From: Escherichia ruysiae
GTDB taxonomy: Bacteria > Pseudomonadota > Gammaproteobacteria > Enterobacterales > Enterobacteriaceae
Assembly: GCF_902498915.1 (NCBI RefSeq)
Contig: NZ_CABVLQ010000001.1
DNA length: 64,000 nucleotides
Direction: 5' to 3' (one strand)
Below, piece after piece: positions 7,120 through 16,747 of the stretch. A program made the position numbers and the translations under genes. Under the pieces are notes generated by a model, which made no database searches, was not told the origin of the DNA, and was given only the letters and a program-made list of their open reading frames with translations. How positions within the stretch are numbered: the stretch's first letter is position 1; each line of letters opens with the position of its first letter.

Positions 7120-9579
7120 ATGGACACCGTGAATATTTATCGACTTTCTTTTATTTCCTGCCTGACGATGGTAATGCCGTCCGCGCTGGCGGTCGAATTT
7201 AACCTGAGCGTCCTCGACAAATCGATGCGTGATAGCATTGATATTTCATTATTAAAAGACAAAGGGGTGATTGCCCCCGGTGAATATTTTGTTAGCATTA
7301 CCGTTAATAATAACCAAATAAGTAACGGGAAAAAAATTAGCTGGCAAAAAAGCGGTGATAAAACCATTCCGTGCATCGATGAATCACTGGTGGATAAATT
7401 TGGTTTAAAACCAGACTTCCGTCAATCATTAGTACAGATAAATCAGTGTGTTGATTTTAGTTCGCATCCAGAAATACTCTTCAATTTCGATCAAGCCAAT
7501 CAGCAACTCAATATCACCATTCCGCAAGCGTGGCTGGCATGGCACTCAGAAAACTGGATGCCGCCATCAACATGGAAAGAAGGTGTAGCCGGTGTCCTGA
7601 TGGATTACAACCTGTTTGCCAGCAACTACCGTCCACAGGGCAGTAGCAGCAACACCAACCTGAACGCTTACGGTACTGCCGGTATTAACATGGGTGCATG
7701 GCGCTTACGCAGCGATTACCAGCTGAGCCGCTCCGAAAGCGACGATGCCCATGACCAGAGCGGCGGAATATCACGTACTTATCTTTTTCGCCCACTACCG
7801 CAATTAGGTTCGAAATTAACCCTGGGCGAAACTGATTTTAGTTCCAATATTTTCGACGGTTTTTCTTATACCGGTGCGGCACTGACCAGCGATGACCGGA
7901 TGTTGCCCTGGGAATTGCGTGGTTACGCCCCACAAATCAGCGGTATCGCGCAAACCAACGCCACTGTCACCGTAAGTCATTCGGGGCGAGTTATTTATCA
8001 GAAAAAAGTCCCGCCAGGCCCGTTTATCATTGATGACATCAATCAGTCTGTCCAGGGTACGCTGGATGTCAAAGTAACGGAAGACGATGGTCGGGTGAAC
8101 AACTTTCAGGTTTCGGCCGCCTCGACGCCCTTCCTGACGCGCCAGGGTCAGGTTCGCTATAAACTTGCTGTTGGTCAGCCGCGAACCTCAATGTCTCATC
8201 AAACTGAAAATGAAACCTTTTTTAGTAATGAAATATCCTGGGGGATGCTCTCGAATACCTCGTTATATGGCGGTTTGCTACTCTCCGGAGATGACTACCA
8301 TTCTGGCGCAATAGGCATCGGGCAAAATATGCTCTGGCTGGGGGCATTGTCATTTGATGTCACCTGGGCCAGTAGCCAATTTGATACCCAGCAGGACGAG
8401 CGGGGCTTAAGCTACCGTTTCAATTACAGCAAACAAGTGGACGCCACAAATAGTACGATTTCACTCGCTGCTTATCGCTTCTCCGATCGTCATTTTCACA
8501 GCTACGCCAACTATCTGGATCACAAATACAACGACAACGATGCACAAGACGAAAAACAGACGATCAGCTTATCAGTAGGCCAACCGATAACCCCTCTGAA
8601 CCTCAACCTGTACGCCAACCTGTTACATCAGACCTGGTGGAACGCAAATACCTCCACGACCGCCAACATAACGGCAGGTTTTAATATTGATATCAGTGAC
8701 TGGAAAGATATATCGATCTCGACGTCATTCAACACAACCCACTACGAAAACAAAGATCGCGACAACCAGATTTACCTGTCGATTTCATTACCTATCGGTA
8801 ACGGTGGTCGAGTCGGCTATGACATGCAAAACAGTAGTAACAGCACCACGCACCGCATGTCGTGGAACGATACGCTGGATGAACGTAATAGCTGGGGCAT
8901 GTCTGCCGGGCTGCAATCCGACCGTCCTGACAATGGCGCCCAGGTGAGTGGTAACTATCAACACCTGAGTTCAGCCGGCGAATGGGATTTGTCTGGCACT
9001 TATGCCGCCAATGATTACAGCTCTGTCAGCAGTAGCTGGAGCGGTTCCTTTACCGCCACTCAATATGGCGCAGCCTTCCATCGCCGCAGTTCAACCAATG
9101 AGCCTCGGCTGATGGTCAGCACCGACGGCGTGGCAAATATTCCGGTTCAGGGTAATCTCGACTACACCAACCATTTTGGTATTGCGGTAGTGCCGCTAAT
9201 TTCCAGTTACCAACCTTCCACCGTGGCAGTCAACATGAATGATTTACCTGATGGCGTAACGGTTGCTGAAAATATCATCAAAGAAACGTGGATTGAAGGC
9301 GCTATTGGTTACAAATCGCTGGCTTCCCGTTCTGGTAAAGACGTTAACATTATTATTCGCGACGCCAGCGGTCACTATCCCCCTCTCGGTGCCAATATTC
9401 AGCAGAATGGCAGTGGAATTAGTGTCGGTATGGTTAGCGAGGAAGGCCATGCCTGGCTTGGCGGAGTAGCTGAAAACCAGCAATTTACTGTGCTCTGGGG
9501 CGATAAACAAAGTTGCATTATTCATCTGCCAGAACGTCTGGAAGATACGACCAATCGCCTGATTTTACCTTGTCATTAA
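7120..9579 (+). CDS. ybgQ: Fimbrial outer-membrane usher
   Basis: 819 residues, typical for a usher: the pore that receives chaperone-subunit complexes and exports the fibre. The N-terminal periplasmic domain follows a signal peptide ending near SALAVEF. The central beta-barrel with the PLQLGSKLTLGETDFSSNIFDGF-type usher signature (about residues 225-250) and the plug region RVIYQKKVPPGPFIIDD are clear. The C-terminal domains hold two cysteines (KQSCIIHL and LILPCH). There is a 50-base gap to ybgD containing a hairpin, and a short gap to the chaperone gene. Confidence 0.95.
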   Translation: MDTVNIYRLSFISCLTMVMPSALAVEFNLSVLDKSMRDSIDISLLKDKGVIAPGEYFVSITVNNNQISNGKKISWQKSGDKTIPCIDESLVDKFGLKPDFRQSLVQINQCVDFSSHPEILFNFDQANQQLNITIPQAWLAWHSENWMPPSTWKEGVAGVLMDYNLFASNYRPQGSSSNTNLNAYGTAGINMGAWRLRSDYQLSRSESDDAHDQSGGISRTYLFRPLPQLGSKLTLGETDFSSNIFDGFSYTGAALTSDDRMLPWELRGYAPQISGIAQTNATVTVSHSGRVIYQKKVPPGPFIIDDINQSVQGTLDVKVTEDDGRVNNFQVSAASTPFLTRQGQVRYKLAVGQPRTSMSHQTENETFFSNEISWGMLSNTSLYGGLLLSGDDYHSGAIGIGQNMLWLGALSFDVTWASSQFDTQQDERGLSYRFNYSKQVDATNSTISLAAYRFSDRHFHSYANYLDHKYNDNDAQDEKQTISLSVGQPITPLNLNLYANLLHQTWWNANTSTTANITAGFNIDISDWKDISISTSFNTTHYENKDRDNQIYLSISLPIGNGGRVGYDMQNSSNSTTHRMSWNDTLDERNSWGMSAGLQSDRPDNGAQVSGNYQHLSSAGEWDLSGTYAANDYSSVSSSWSGSFTATQYGAAFHRRSSTNEPRLMVSTDGVANIPVQGNLDYTNHFGIAVVPLISSYQPSTVAVNMNDLPDGVTVAENIIKETWIEGAIGYKSLASRSGKDVNIIIRDASGHYPPLGANIQQNGSGISVGMVSEEGHAWLGGVAENQQFTVLWGDKQSCIIHLPERLEDTTNRLILPCH

Positions 9580-9593
9580 TTAAGGAAAAGAGA

Positions 9594-10325
9594 ATGACAT
9601 TTATTAAAGGATTACCCCTGATTCTGTTAGCCGTCAGCCTGGGTAGCAACGCTGCAGTGCAACCCGATCGCACACGAGTTGTGTTTAACGCCAACGACAA
9701 AGCCACCAGCCTGCGCATAGAAAACCAGAGTGACAAACTGCCTTACCTTGCATATTCCTGGATAGAAAATGATAAAGGGGAGAAAAGCGACGATCTTCTG
9801 GTCGCCCTGCCACCAATACAGCGCCTGGAACCAAAAGCAACATCGCAGGTGCGGATTGTAAAGCAAGCGTCAACCACACAGTTGCCCGGCGATCGTGAAA
9901 CGCTGTTTTACTACAACATGCGCGAAATTCCGCCAGCGCCGGATAAAAGCAGCGACCATGCGATACTTCAGGTCGCGATCCAAAGCCGTATTAAGTTGTT
10001 CTGGCGACCTGCGGCATTGCGCAAGAAAACAGGTGAACACATAGAGTTACAGTTACAGGTTAGCCAGAAGGGCAACGAACTTACCCTGAAAAACCCTACC
10101 GCCTATTACTTGACGATTGCCTATCTTGGGCAAAATGATAAAGGTGTGATCCCCGGTTTTAAATCGGTGATGATTGCCCCTTTTAGCACCGTCATAACTC
10201 ATACAGGAAGCTATAACGGTAATCAATTTTACCTGGGTTACATGGATGATTACGGCGCATTACGGATGAATACTCTGAACTGTAACGGACAATGTCGTTT
10301 ACAGGCGGTGGAGGCGAAGAAATGA
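9594..10325 (+). CDS. ybgP: Periplasmic fimbrial chaperone
   Basis: 243 residues, PapD-like two-domain immunoglobulin fold. A signal peptide MTFIKGLPLILLAVSLGSNA precedes QPDRTRVVFNANDKATSLRIENQSDKLPYLAYSWIEN, matching the chaperone G1/F1 region including the conserved Arg and the PYLAQSW-like motif. A conserved RIVKQ segment (about residue 86) is present. It stabilises pilins in the periplasm and delivers them to the YbgQ usher. The longer frame from 9513 overlaps ybgQ and is not used. The stop overlaps the ybgO start by 4 bases (ATGA). Confidence 0.94.
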   Translation: MTFIKGLPLILLAVSLGSNAAVQPDRTRVVFNANDKATSLRIENQSDKLPYLAYSWIENDKGEKSDDLLVALPPIQRLEPKATSQVRIVKQASTTQLPGDRETLFYYNMREIPPAPDKSSDHAILQVAIQSRIKLFWRPAALRKKTGEHIELQLQVSQKGNELTLKNPTAYYLTIAYLGQNDKGVIPGFKSVMIAPFSTVITHTGSYNGNQFYLGYMDDYGALRMNTLNCNGQCRLQAVEAKK

Positions 10326-11383
10326 GTACTGGCAAGGGATTGTTGTTCGTTATCTGTCTGTTATTTCTGCCGTTGAAGTCTGCGCTGGCGCTGAACTGCT
10401 ATTTTGGCTCATCTGGCGGATCTGTAGAAAAATCAGAAGCTATTCAACCCTTTGCTGTGCCGGGCAATGCTAAACCTGGCGATAAAATCTGGGAATCTGA
10501 CGATATTAAAATTCCCGTCTATTGTGACAACAATACTAACGGCAACTTTGAAAGCGAGCATGTTTATGCCTGGGTAAACCCCTACCCCGGAATGCAGGAT
10601 CGCTATTATCAACTTGGCGTAACATATAACGGCGTTGATTACGATGCCAGTCTCGGGAAAAGTCGAATCGACACCAACCAGTGTATCGACAGCAAGAAAA
10701 TTGATATCTACACACCAGAGCAGATCATTGCTATGGGGTGGCAAAATAAGATTTGTTCCGGCGATTCCAACAATATTCATATGTCGCGTACATTTCTCGC
10801 TCGTATGCGGCTCTATGTTAAAGTTCGTGAAATGCCGCCGCATGATTATCAAAGTACGCTGAGCGACTATATTGTGGTGCAATTCGATGGCGCTGGCAGT
10901 GTTAATGAAGATCCTTCTGCCCAAAACCTGAAATATCACATTACCGGTCTGGAAAACATTCGTGTACTGGATTGCAGCGTTAACTTTTCTATTTCGCCTG
11001 AAACACAGGTGATTGATTTTGGTAAATTTAACGTACTGGATATTCGCCGTCACACGATGTCAAAAAATTTTAGTATTAAGACGACGAAATCACAAAATGA
11101 CCAGTGCACCGACGGATTTAAAGTCAGTTCCTCGTTTTATACCGAAGAAACGTTGGTTGAAGAAGATAAAGCATTGTTGATTGGTAATGGACTTAAACTA
11201 CGTTTACTGGACGAAAACGCCTCGCCCTATACCTTCAATAAATACAGCGAATATGCCGATTTCACCAGCGACATGTTAGTTTATGAAAAAAACTTTACCG
11301 CCGAATTGTCATCCATACCAGGCCCCCCCATCGAGGCTGGTCCCTTCGATACTGTGGTGCTTTTTAAGATTAACTACAACTGA
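10322..11383 (+). CDS. ybgO: Putative fimbrial tip adhesin
   Basis: 353 residues, about twice pilin length, with a signal peptide ending near KSALA. That suits a two-domain tip adhesin: an N-terminal binding domain and a C-terminal pilin domain starting about residue 220 (VLDCSVNFSISPETQVIDFGKF, the pilin-type first strand with its Cys) and ending in an alternating strand (TVVLFKINYN). It overlaps the chaperone gene by ATGA and is last in the operon, the usual place for the adhesin. The ligand is unknown. Confidence 0.85.
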   Translation: MSTGKGLLFVICLLFLPLKSALALNCYFGSSGGSVEKSEAIQPFAVPGNAKPGDKIWESDDIKIPVYCDNNTNGNFESEHVYAWVNPYPGMQDRYYQLGVTYNGVDYDASLGKSRIDTNQCIDSKKIDIYTPEQIIAMGWQNKICSGDSNNIHMSRTFLARMRLYVKVREMPPHDYQSTLSDYIVVQFDGAGSVNEDPSAQNLKYHITGLENIRVLDCSVNFSISPETQVIDFGKFNVLDIRRHTMSKNFSIKTTKSQNDQCTDGFKVSSSFYTEETLVEEDKALLIGNGLKLRLLDENASPYTFNKYSEYADFTSDMLVYEKNFTAELSSIPGPPIEAGPFDTVVLFKINYN

Positions 11384-11534
11384 ATCGAGATGATGCCCTT
11401 TTCAGTCGAGAAGGGTATCGCATTCAGATAATTACTCATTTCCTCCTTTTCCTTGATTACCGTTATTTTTTCCAGACCCGGCTTTCTTTATGCTGTATCG
11501 ATACACCAAAGAGATAATAATGAAGGAGCGAAGG

Positions 11535-12581
11535 ATGCCAGTTTTGCAGTGGGGAATGTTATGTGTACTATCACTTCTCCTTTCTATTGGCTTCCTCGCG
11601 GTACATCTCCCGGCGGCGCTATTACTTGGGCCGATGATCGCCGGGATCATCTTCAGTATGCGCGGAATGACTCTGCAACTCCCTCGCTCCGCTTTTCTTG
11701 CTGCGCAGGCCATTCTTGGCTGCATGATTGCGCAAAACCTCACTGGTTCGATTCTCACCACCCTGGCCGTTAACTGGCCGATCGTGTTATCTATTTTACT
11801 GGTGACGCTGCTTTCCAGCGCCATCGTGGGCTGGTTATTGGTGCGCTATAGCTCACTGCCTGGGAATACCGGTGCATGGGGCTCCTCCCCCGGCGGCGCG
11901 GCGGCAATGGTCGCTATGGCGCAGGATTACGGCGCAGATATCCGTCTGGTGGCGTTTATGCAATATCTGCGGGTACTGTTTGTCGCAGGTGCGGCAGTTC
12001 TGGTTACGCGGATGATGCTGGGCGATAACGCTGAAGCGGTTAATCAACAGATCATCTGGTTCCCGCCAGTGAGCATTAATCTCATGCTTACGATTTTGCT
12101 CGCAGTGGTTGCCGGTACAGTGGGATGCCTGCTACGTCTTCCTTCCGGCACGATGCTCATCCCGATGCTGGCGGGCGCAGTGCTCCAGTCTGGTCAGCTC
12201 ATCACCATCGAACTACCAGAATGGCTGCTGGCGATGGCGTATATGGCAATTGGCTGGCGGATTGGTCTTGGTTTCGATAAACAAATATTACTGCGGGCAT
12301 TGCGCCCACTACCGCAAATCCTGCTGTCGATTTTTGCTCTGCTGGCTATTTGTGCGGGTATGGCGTGGGGGCTGACCCGGTTTATGCATATTGATTTTAT
12401 GACCGCCTATCTCGCCACCAGCCCCGGCGGGCTTGATACGGTGGCGGTCATCGCCGCAGGGAGCAATGCCGATATGGCGTTCATCATGGCGATGCAAACC
12501 CTGCGCTTGTTCAGTATTTTGCTGACGGGGCCTGCCATTGCGCGGTTTATTTCAACTTATGCGCCGAAGCGGTCGGCCTAG
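11535..12581 (+). CDS. abrB: AbrB family membrane protein, putative regulator of aidB
   Basis: 348 residues in about ten hydrophobic segments, with the duplicated AbrB domain. The paired GxTGAWGSSPGGAAAMVAMAQ and YLATSPGGLDTVAVIAAGS motifs mark the two halves. In E. coli it was named as a regulator of aidB expression; the family is otherwise described as putative monooxygenase/transport membrane proteins, so the molecular role is unsure. The start at 11535 follows AGGAGCGAAGG; the upstream Met at 11490 lacks such a site. Its TAG stop overlaps the convergent nei stop. Confidence 0.9.
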   Translation: MPVLQWGMLCVLSLLLSIGFLAVHLPAALLLGPMIAGIIFSMRGMTLQLPRSAFLAAQAILGCMIAQNLTGSILTTLAVNWPIVLSILLVTLLSSAIVGWLLVRYSSLPGNTGAWGSSPGGAAAMVAMAQDYGADIRLVAFMQYLRVLFVAGAAVLVTRMMLGDNAEAVNQQIIWFPPVSINLMLTILLAVVAGTVGCLLRLPSGTMLIPMLAGAVLQSGQLITIELPEWLLAMAYMAIGWRIGLGFDKQILLRALRPLPQILLSIFALLAICAGMAWGLTRFMHIDFMTAYLATSPGGLDTVAVIAAGSNADMAFIMAMQTLRLFSILLTGPAIARFISTYAPKRSA

Positions 12582-13369
12582 TGCTGGCAGCCTGGACACC
12601 AGTAAAACGGGCGCGATGACAACGTGGTTTTCTCAATGATGCCGCCACAGCGTTCGCACTTCTCGCCATCACGATGAAAAACTTTAAAGCGAAACAGCGC
12701 CCCATGATGTTTATTCTCATCCACCTGCCCCCGCGTAGCGTAAGAAAGACGCGGAATATCCAGTAGCGCGTGCGCGAGTGCATCCAGTTGCGCCACATTG
12801 AGATCTTTCGCTTTATGACTTCCGGTCAACCCGACCTGCCAGAGGATCTCCACCCGCAAATAATTGCCAAGCCCTGCCAGAAACGCCTGATCGAGCAGTA
12901 ATCCAGCAAACTGCCGATTACGAAAGCGCGGCGATAATAACCGTTCTTTCACCACCTCCGGCGTCAGATTCGGATCCAGCACATCGGGGCCAACGCGTTG
13001 TAAAAACGGATGTGTGGTCAGTTGTTCCGGGGTCAACATCTCAATATCCGAGGCGCTATAAAGCAGAATGGTTTTGTCAGCCGTTTGCAGTTTTACCCGC
13101 AGCACCCGCGTGGTCTGCGGCTCTTCGCCGGTATCAACCACGCGCCACACGCCGTAAAGCTGATTATGGCTATAGAGCGTTAAACCATCAGAAAAATGAG
13201 TTAACAACGCCTTACCACGAGTTTCCACATGGGTGACGTGTTGACCAATAAGTTGTGATTGATACGGTTTTAACTGCGGGAAGGCAAACCAGACATCAGT
13301 TAGTAGTTTGCCTTTGATCGCCGCCTCCAGGTTATCCGCTGCACGGCGGATCTCCGGGCCTTCAGGCAT
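12578..13369 (-). CDS. nei: Endonuclease VIII (DNA glycosylase/AP lyase)
   Basis: 263 residues, Fpg/Nei family. It removes oxidised pyrimidines and cleaves the abasic site. The catalytic N-terminus MPEGPEIRRAADNL (Pro2 nucleophile, Glu3) is intact, so the start must be 13369 and not the upstream in-frame Met. The H2TH region with GLGNYLRVEILWQ and the C-terminal zinc finger CERCGGII...FYWCPGC are present. It lies 35 bases downstream of pxpA on the same strand. It converges on abrB, and the two stop codons share the sequence CTAG. Confidence 0.97.
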   Translation of the reverse strand: MPEGPEIRRAADNLEAAIKGKLLTDVWFAFPQLKPYQSQLIGQHVTHVETRGKALLTHFSDGLTLYSHNQLYGVWRVVDTGEEPQTTRVLRVKLQTADKTILLYSASDIEMLTPEQLTTHPFLQRVGPDVLDPNLTPEVVKERLLSPRFRNRQFAGLLLDQAFLAGLGNYLRVEILWQVGLTGSHKAKDLNVAQLDALAHALLDIPRLSYATRGQVDENKHHGALFRFKVFHRDGEKCERCGGIIEKTTLSSRPFYWCPGCQH

Positions 13370-13404
13370 GGTGATATCCTTTTTTCGTTCTTTGTTCAGC
13401 GGGA

Positions 13405-14139
13405 TTATGCTGCGACAACAATCCCCTTTTTGGTAAATGTAGCGCGTAGTCGGCGGGCGAACGCCAGTGCGTGCTCGCCGTCGCCATGCAGGCAGACCGT
13501 TTGCGCCGTGACCTTCGCCCATTCGCCGGTGATACTTTTGACTCTGCCGTGTTGCACCATCTCCAGCGTCTGCGCCAGCGCCTGTTCTTCGTTTTCAATC
13601 AACGCGCCTGGCTGGCTTCGCGGCACCAGCGAGCCGTCAGCCTGATAACCGCGATCGGCAAACACTTCCTCGCGCGTTGTCAGGCCATTACGCTTGCCTG
13701 CACGGATCAGCTCGCTTCCCGCCAGCCCGACAAGAATCAATGCCGGATCGCAAGCGTATACCGCTCTGGCGATGGCATCTGCCAGTTGTGCGTCTTTCGC
13801 CGCCTGGTTATACAACATACCGTGCGGTTTGACGTGGCGCATCACACCACCTTCTGCACGGACAATCGCTGCCAGCGCGCCAATTTGATACAGCGTCTGG
13901 GCATAAACCATTTCCGGCGGCAGTTGCATGGCGCTACGACCAAAATTTTCCCTGTCGGGAAAACTCGGGTGCGCGCCAATCGCTACGCCATTTTTTATTG
14001 CTTCACGCACGCAAGCCTGCATGGTTTGCGCGTCGCCTGCATGAAATCCACAGGCAATATTGGCTGAGGAAACCAGCGTTAACAGTTCAGCGTCACTGGC
14101 ACAGCCTTCGCCCAGATCGGCGTTCAGGTCAATTTTCAT
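13405..14139 (-). CDS. pxpA: 5-oxoprolinase subunit PxpA (LamB/YcsF family)
   Basis: 244 residues starting MKIDLNADLGEGCASDAELL, the conserved metal-binding beta strand of the LamB/YcsF family, followed by SANIACGFHAGDA and VKPHGMLYNQAA. With PxpB and PxpC it forms an ATP-dependent 5-oxoprolinase, converting the damage product 5-oxoproline to glutamate. The start overlaps the end of pxpC by 11 bases, showing a coupled pxpB-pxpC-pxpA operon. Older name ybgL. Confidence 0.95.
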   Translation of the reverse strand: MKIDLNADLGEGCASDAELLTLVSSANIACGFHAGDAQTMQACVREAIKNGVAIGAHPSFPDRENFGRSAMQLPPEMVYAQTLYQIGALAAIVRAEGGVMRHVKPHGMLYNQAAKDAQLADAIARAVYACDPALILVGLAGSELIRAGKRNGLTTREEVFADRGYQADGSLVPRSQPGALIENEEQALAQTLEMVQHGRVKSITGEWAKVTAQTVCLHGDGEHALAFARRLRATFTKKGIVVAA

Positions 14140-15061
14140 TGTGCAGCCGCCACGCTAATTGTTCGAAATAACGTTGCTGATCTTGCCGCGCTTTTAGTGC
14201 CTCTTCCAGTGAACACTGGACAAAATGAATGGGCTGTCCGAGTGGGATTTGCGCCAGATGATACATGTCGGCTTCAATAATGCAGGCAATGCGCGGGTAA
14301 CCGCCGGTGGTTTGCGCGTCGTTCATCAGCACAATGGGCTGCCCGTTATGCGGCACCTGCACCACGCCCGGCAGCAAACCGTGAGATAACAGTTCACGAT
14401 CGGTGGTGCGTTTTAAGATTTGCCCTTGCAAGCGATAGCCCATCCGGTTGCTTTGCGGGCTAAGTTGCCAGGGCGAACGCCAGAATGCATCCTGCGAGGC
14501 GCGATCGAACTCATGATATTCCGGCCCCGGCAAGGCGCGAATGCGGTTGCCCCACAGTAGCTGTTTAACGCCCTGTGCTTCCATAAAATCCCGCTTCGCT
14601 TTGCCAATCGGGAGTCGGTCACCATCCTTTAGTAAACGCCCTTCCAGCCCGCCAATCCCCACTTTGAGATCGGTACTGCATGACCCCATCACTGGCGGGA
14701 CATCAATACCACCCGCCACCGCCAGATAGCTACGAACACCATGTTGCGGACGTTTAAGGGTTAAACGCTGGCCTGCTTTCATCGGCAAGCGCCAGCCGGT
14801 CCAGACGGCGTTATCATCCAGCCGCGCTTCACAACCTGCGCCGGTCAGGGCAAACCAACCATCGCGTTCAAATTCAACCGTTAACTGACCGAGCGTAATT
14901 TCCAGTGCGGGAGCGTTGGCATCATTCCCCACCAGCAGATTAGCAATGCGCAGCGCGGGTATATCCAGTGCGCCGCAATGGCTGATACCCGACTGGCGAA
15001 AACCGTGACGACCACCATCCTGCACGGTGGTATACATCCCCGCACGAATAATTTTCAACAT
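14129..15061 (-). CDS. pxpC: 5-oxoprolinase subunit PxpC (KipA/biotin-dependent carboxyltransferase-like)
   Basis: 310 residues, AHS2/KipA-like domain. The N-terminal MLKIIRAGMYTTVQDGGRHGFRQSG-type opening and the segment SNRMGYRLQGQIL are typical of the family. It is the partner of PxpB in the 5-oxoprolinase. It overlaps pxpB by 7 bases upstream and pxpA downstream. Older name ybgK. Confidence 0.94.
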   Translation of the reverse strand: MLKIIRAGMYTTVQDGGRHGFRQSGISHCGALDIPALRIANLLVGNDANAPALEITLGQLTVEFERDGWFALTGAGCEARLDDNAVWTGWRLPMKAGQRLTLKRPQHGVRSYLAVAGGIDVPPVMGSCSTDLKVGIGGLEGRLLKDGDRLPIGKAKRDFMEAQGVKQLLWGNRIRALPGPEYHEFDRASQDAFWRSPWQLSPQSNRMGYRLQGQILKRTTDRELLSHGLLPGVVQVPHNGQPIVLMNDAQTTGGYPRIACIIEADMYHLAQIPLGQPIHFVQCSLEEALKARQDQQRYFEQLAWRLHNEN

Positions 15062-15711
15062 ACTCCCTCCTTCTGCGGCACAAAGCGCACGCTATCTCCA
15101 GGACGTAATAAGATGGGTTCGTCACGCGCCGGATCAAACAGGCTGAGTGAAGTATGACCAATCAACTGCCAGCCACCCGGCGTTGCCAGCGGATAAACAC
15201 CGGTCTGCGGCCCGCCGATCCCGACAGAACCTGCCGGAACGAGCAAGCGCGGTTCAGCGCGCCGTGGCGTGTGTAGTTGTTCCGGCAAGCTCCCGAGATA
15301 CGGGAAGCCCGGTTGAAAACCTAAAAACCAGACCACGTATTCCACGGAGGAGTGCAATTCAACAACCTGTTTTTCGCTCAACCCACAATGCGCCGCGACC
15401 ACCGCCAAATCCGGCCCGCCAGCGCCGCCGTAAACCACCGGGATTTCGATATGGCGTGACTCCGGTTCCAGCGCCTCACTCTCCTCCCACCAGCGTTGCA
15501 AACGCTCAATGGCATCCAGCGCCAGCGACTCAGGATTGCGCAAAATCACCGTGATATTGTTCATGCCGGGAATGGCTTCCACCACATTCGGCATATCCAC
15601 CAGACGCTGCGCCAGTCGCCAGATCCGTTTCTGGCTAGCCAGCGTCACTGGCGGTTCCAGTTCCAGCACTACCGCCGTTTCACCTATCAGATAACAACGC
15701 GCTCGTTGCAC
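15055..15711 (-). CDS. pxpB: 5-oxoprolinase subunit PxpB (KipI-like)
   Basis: 218 residues, AHS1/KipI-like. The typical segment GFQPGFPYLGSLPE and the later VPAGSVGIGGPQTGVYPLATPGGW (conserved Gly/Pro-rich loop) are visible. It is the first pxp gene, 22 bases after ybgI, and works with PxpC and PxpA. Its relation to Bacillus KipI once led to the label histidine-kinase inhibitor, which does not describe the E. coli role. Older name ybgJ. Confidence 0.94.
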   Translation of the reverse strand: MQRARCYLIGETAVVLELEPPVTLASQKRIWRLAQRLVDMPNVVEAIPGMNNITVILRNPESLALDAIERLQRWWEESEALEPESRHIEIPVVYGGAGGPDLAVVAAHCGLSEKQVVELHSSVEYVVWFLGFQPGFPYLGSLPEQLHTPRRAEPRLLVPAGSVGIGGPQTGVYPLATPGGWQLIGHTSLSLFDPARDEPILLRPGDSVRFVPQKEGVC

Positions 15712-15733
15712 TTTCGATCCCTCTGATTATTCG

Positions 15734-16477
15734 TTATGCAGGATTAGGAATATCAATAAAGGTCACATCAAGATCGGTATTTTCATTCAGCCACTCGCTC
15801 AACGCGCGAATACCGCCGCGTTCAGTGGCATGGTGACCTGCGGCATAAAAATGCAATCCCTGCTCGCGGGCTGAATGAATGGTCTGTTCAGAAACTTCGC
15901 CAGTAATAAATGCATCCACACCAAAACGCGCGGCGCTATCGATAAAACTTTGCCCGCCGCCCGTGCACCAGGCGACGCGTTTCACTACATCAGGTCCGGT
16001 ATCGCCACACCACAACGGCTTGCGTCCCAGACGCGCTTCAATCCAGGAAGCCAGTTCCAGCCCCGGCACAGGCATGGTCAGTTCGCCCCACGGCACCAAC
16101 GGCTCAATTTCGCCCATGACCGTGATCCCCAGTAACGCCGCCAGTTGTGCGTTATTACCCAGCTCCGGATGTGCGTCCAGTGGCAGATGCCAGCCATACA
16201 GGTTGATATCATTCGCCAGCAAGGTTTTTAAACGGTTACGCTTCATGCCGCGAATTACCGGCGATTCGCCTTTCCAGAAATAGCCATGATGCACAATGAC
16301 CGCATCCGCGCCCAGACGCACCGCTTCATCGAGCAGCGCCTGGCTGGCGGTGACACCGGTAACAATTTTTTGCACCGTCTCTTTGCCTTCCACCTGCAAA
16401 CCATTCGGCGCGTAATCACTTATCGCCGCGCTGTTCAGTTTTTCGTTAATCAGTTGTTCCAGTTCGGTGTTTTTCAT
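15734..16477 (-). CDS. ybgI: NIF3-family dinuclear metal-binding protein YbgI
   Basis: 247 residues, NIF3/DUF34 family, with the conserved metal ligands in VIVHHGYFWKGE near residue 63 and the C-terminal FYAAGHHATERGGI. It is annotated in databases as GTP cyclohydrolase 1 type 2 homolog; the E. coli protein forms a toroidal hexamer with two metals, and the substrate is not settled. It is probably the first gene of ybgI-pxpBCA-nei, as gaps after it are short. Confidence 0.93.
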   Translation of the reverse strand: MKNTELEQLINEKLNSAAISDYAPNGLQVEGKETVQKIVTGVTASQALLDEAVRLGADAVIVHHGYFWKGESPVIRGMKRNRLKTLLANDINLYGWHLPLDAHPELGNNAQLAALLGITVMGEIEPLVPWGELTMPVPGLELASWIEARLGRKPLWCGDTGPDVVKRVAWCTGGGQSFIDSAARFGVDAFITGEVSEQTIHSAREQGLHFYAAGHHATERGGIRALSEWLNENTDLDVTFIDIPNPA

Positions 16478-16747
16478 CTTCGCGCCTTCCGTATTCTGAT
16501 AGCTACACCGTTAACATAGCGTTACCTCGCCTGTTCGTCGATAGCCAATCTTTTGACATATTAAGAAACAAACAGGCGGCCAAAAGGCGCAAATTGTTTA
16601 TTTCACCACACCTCAGTTCATGTATATTTATGCAAACAGACAGCATATTGCATAAATAATCAGATCTGTATCAAGGTTTTAACTTTAAGGAAACACACGC
16701 ACACCGCGCTTTTATTACGTGGCGTCGCATCCAACTGTGGAATTATT

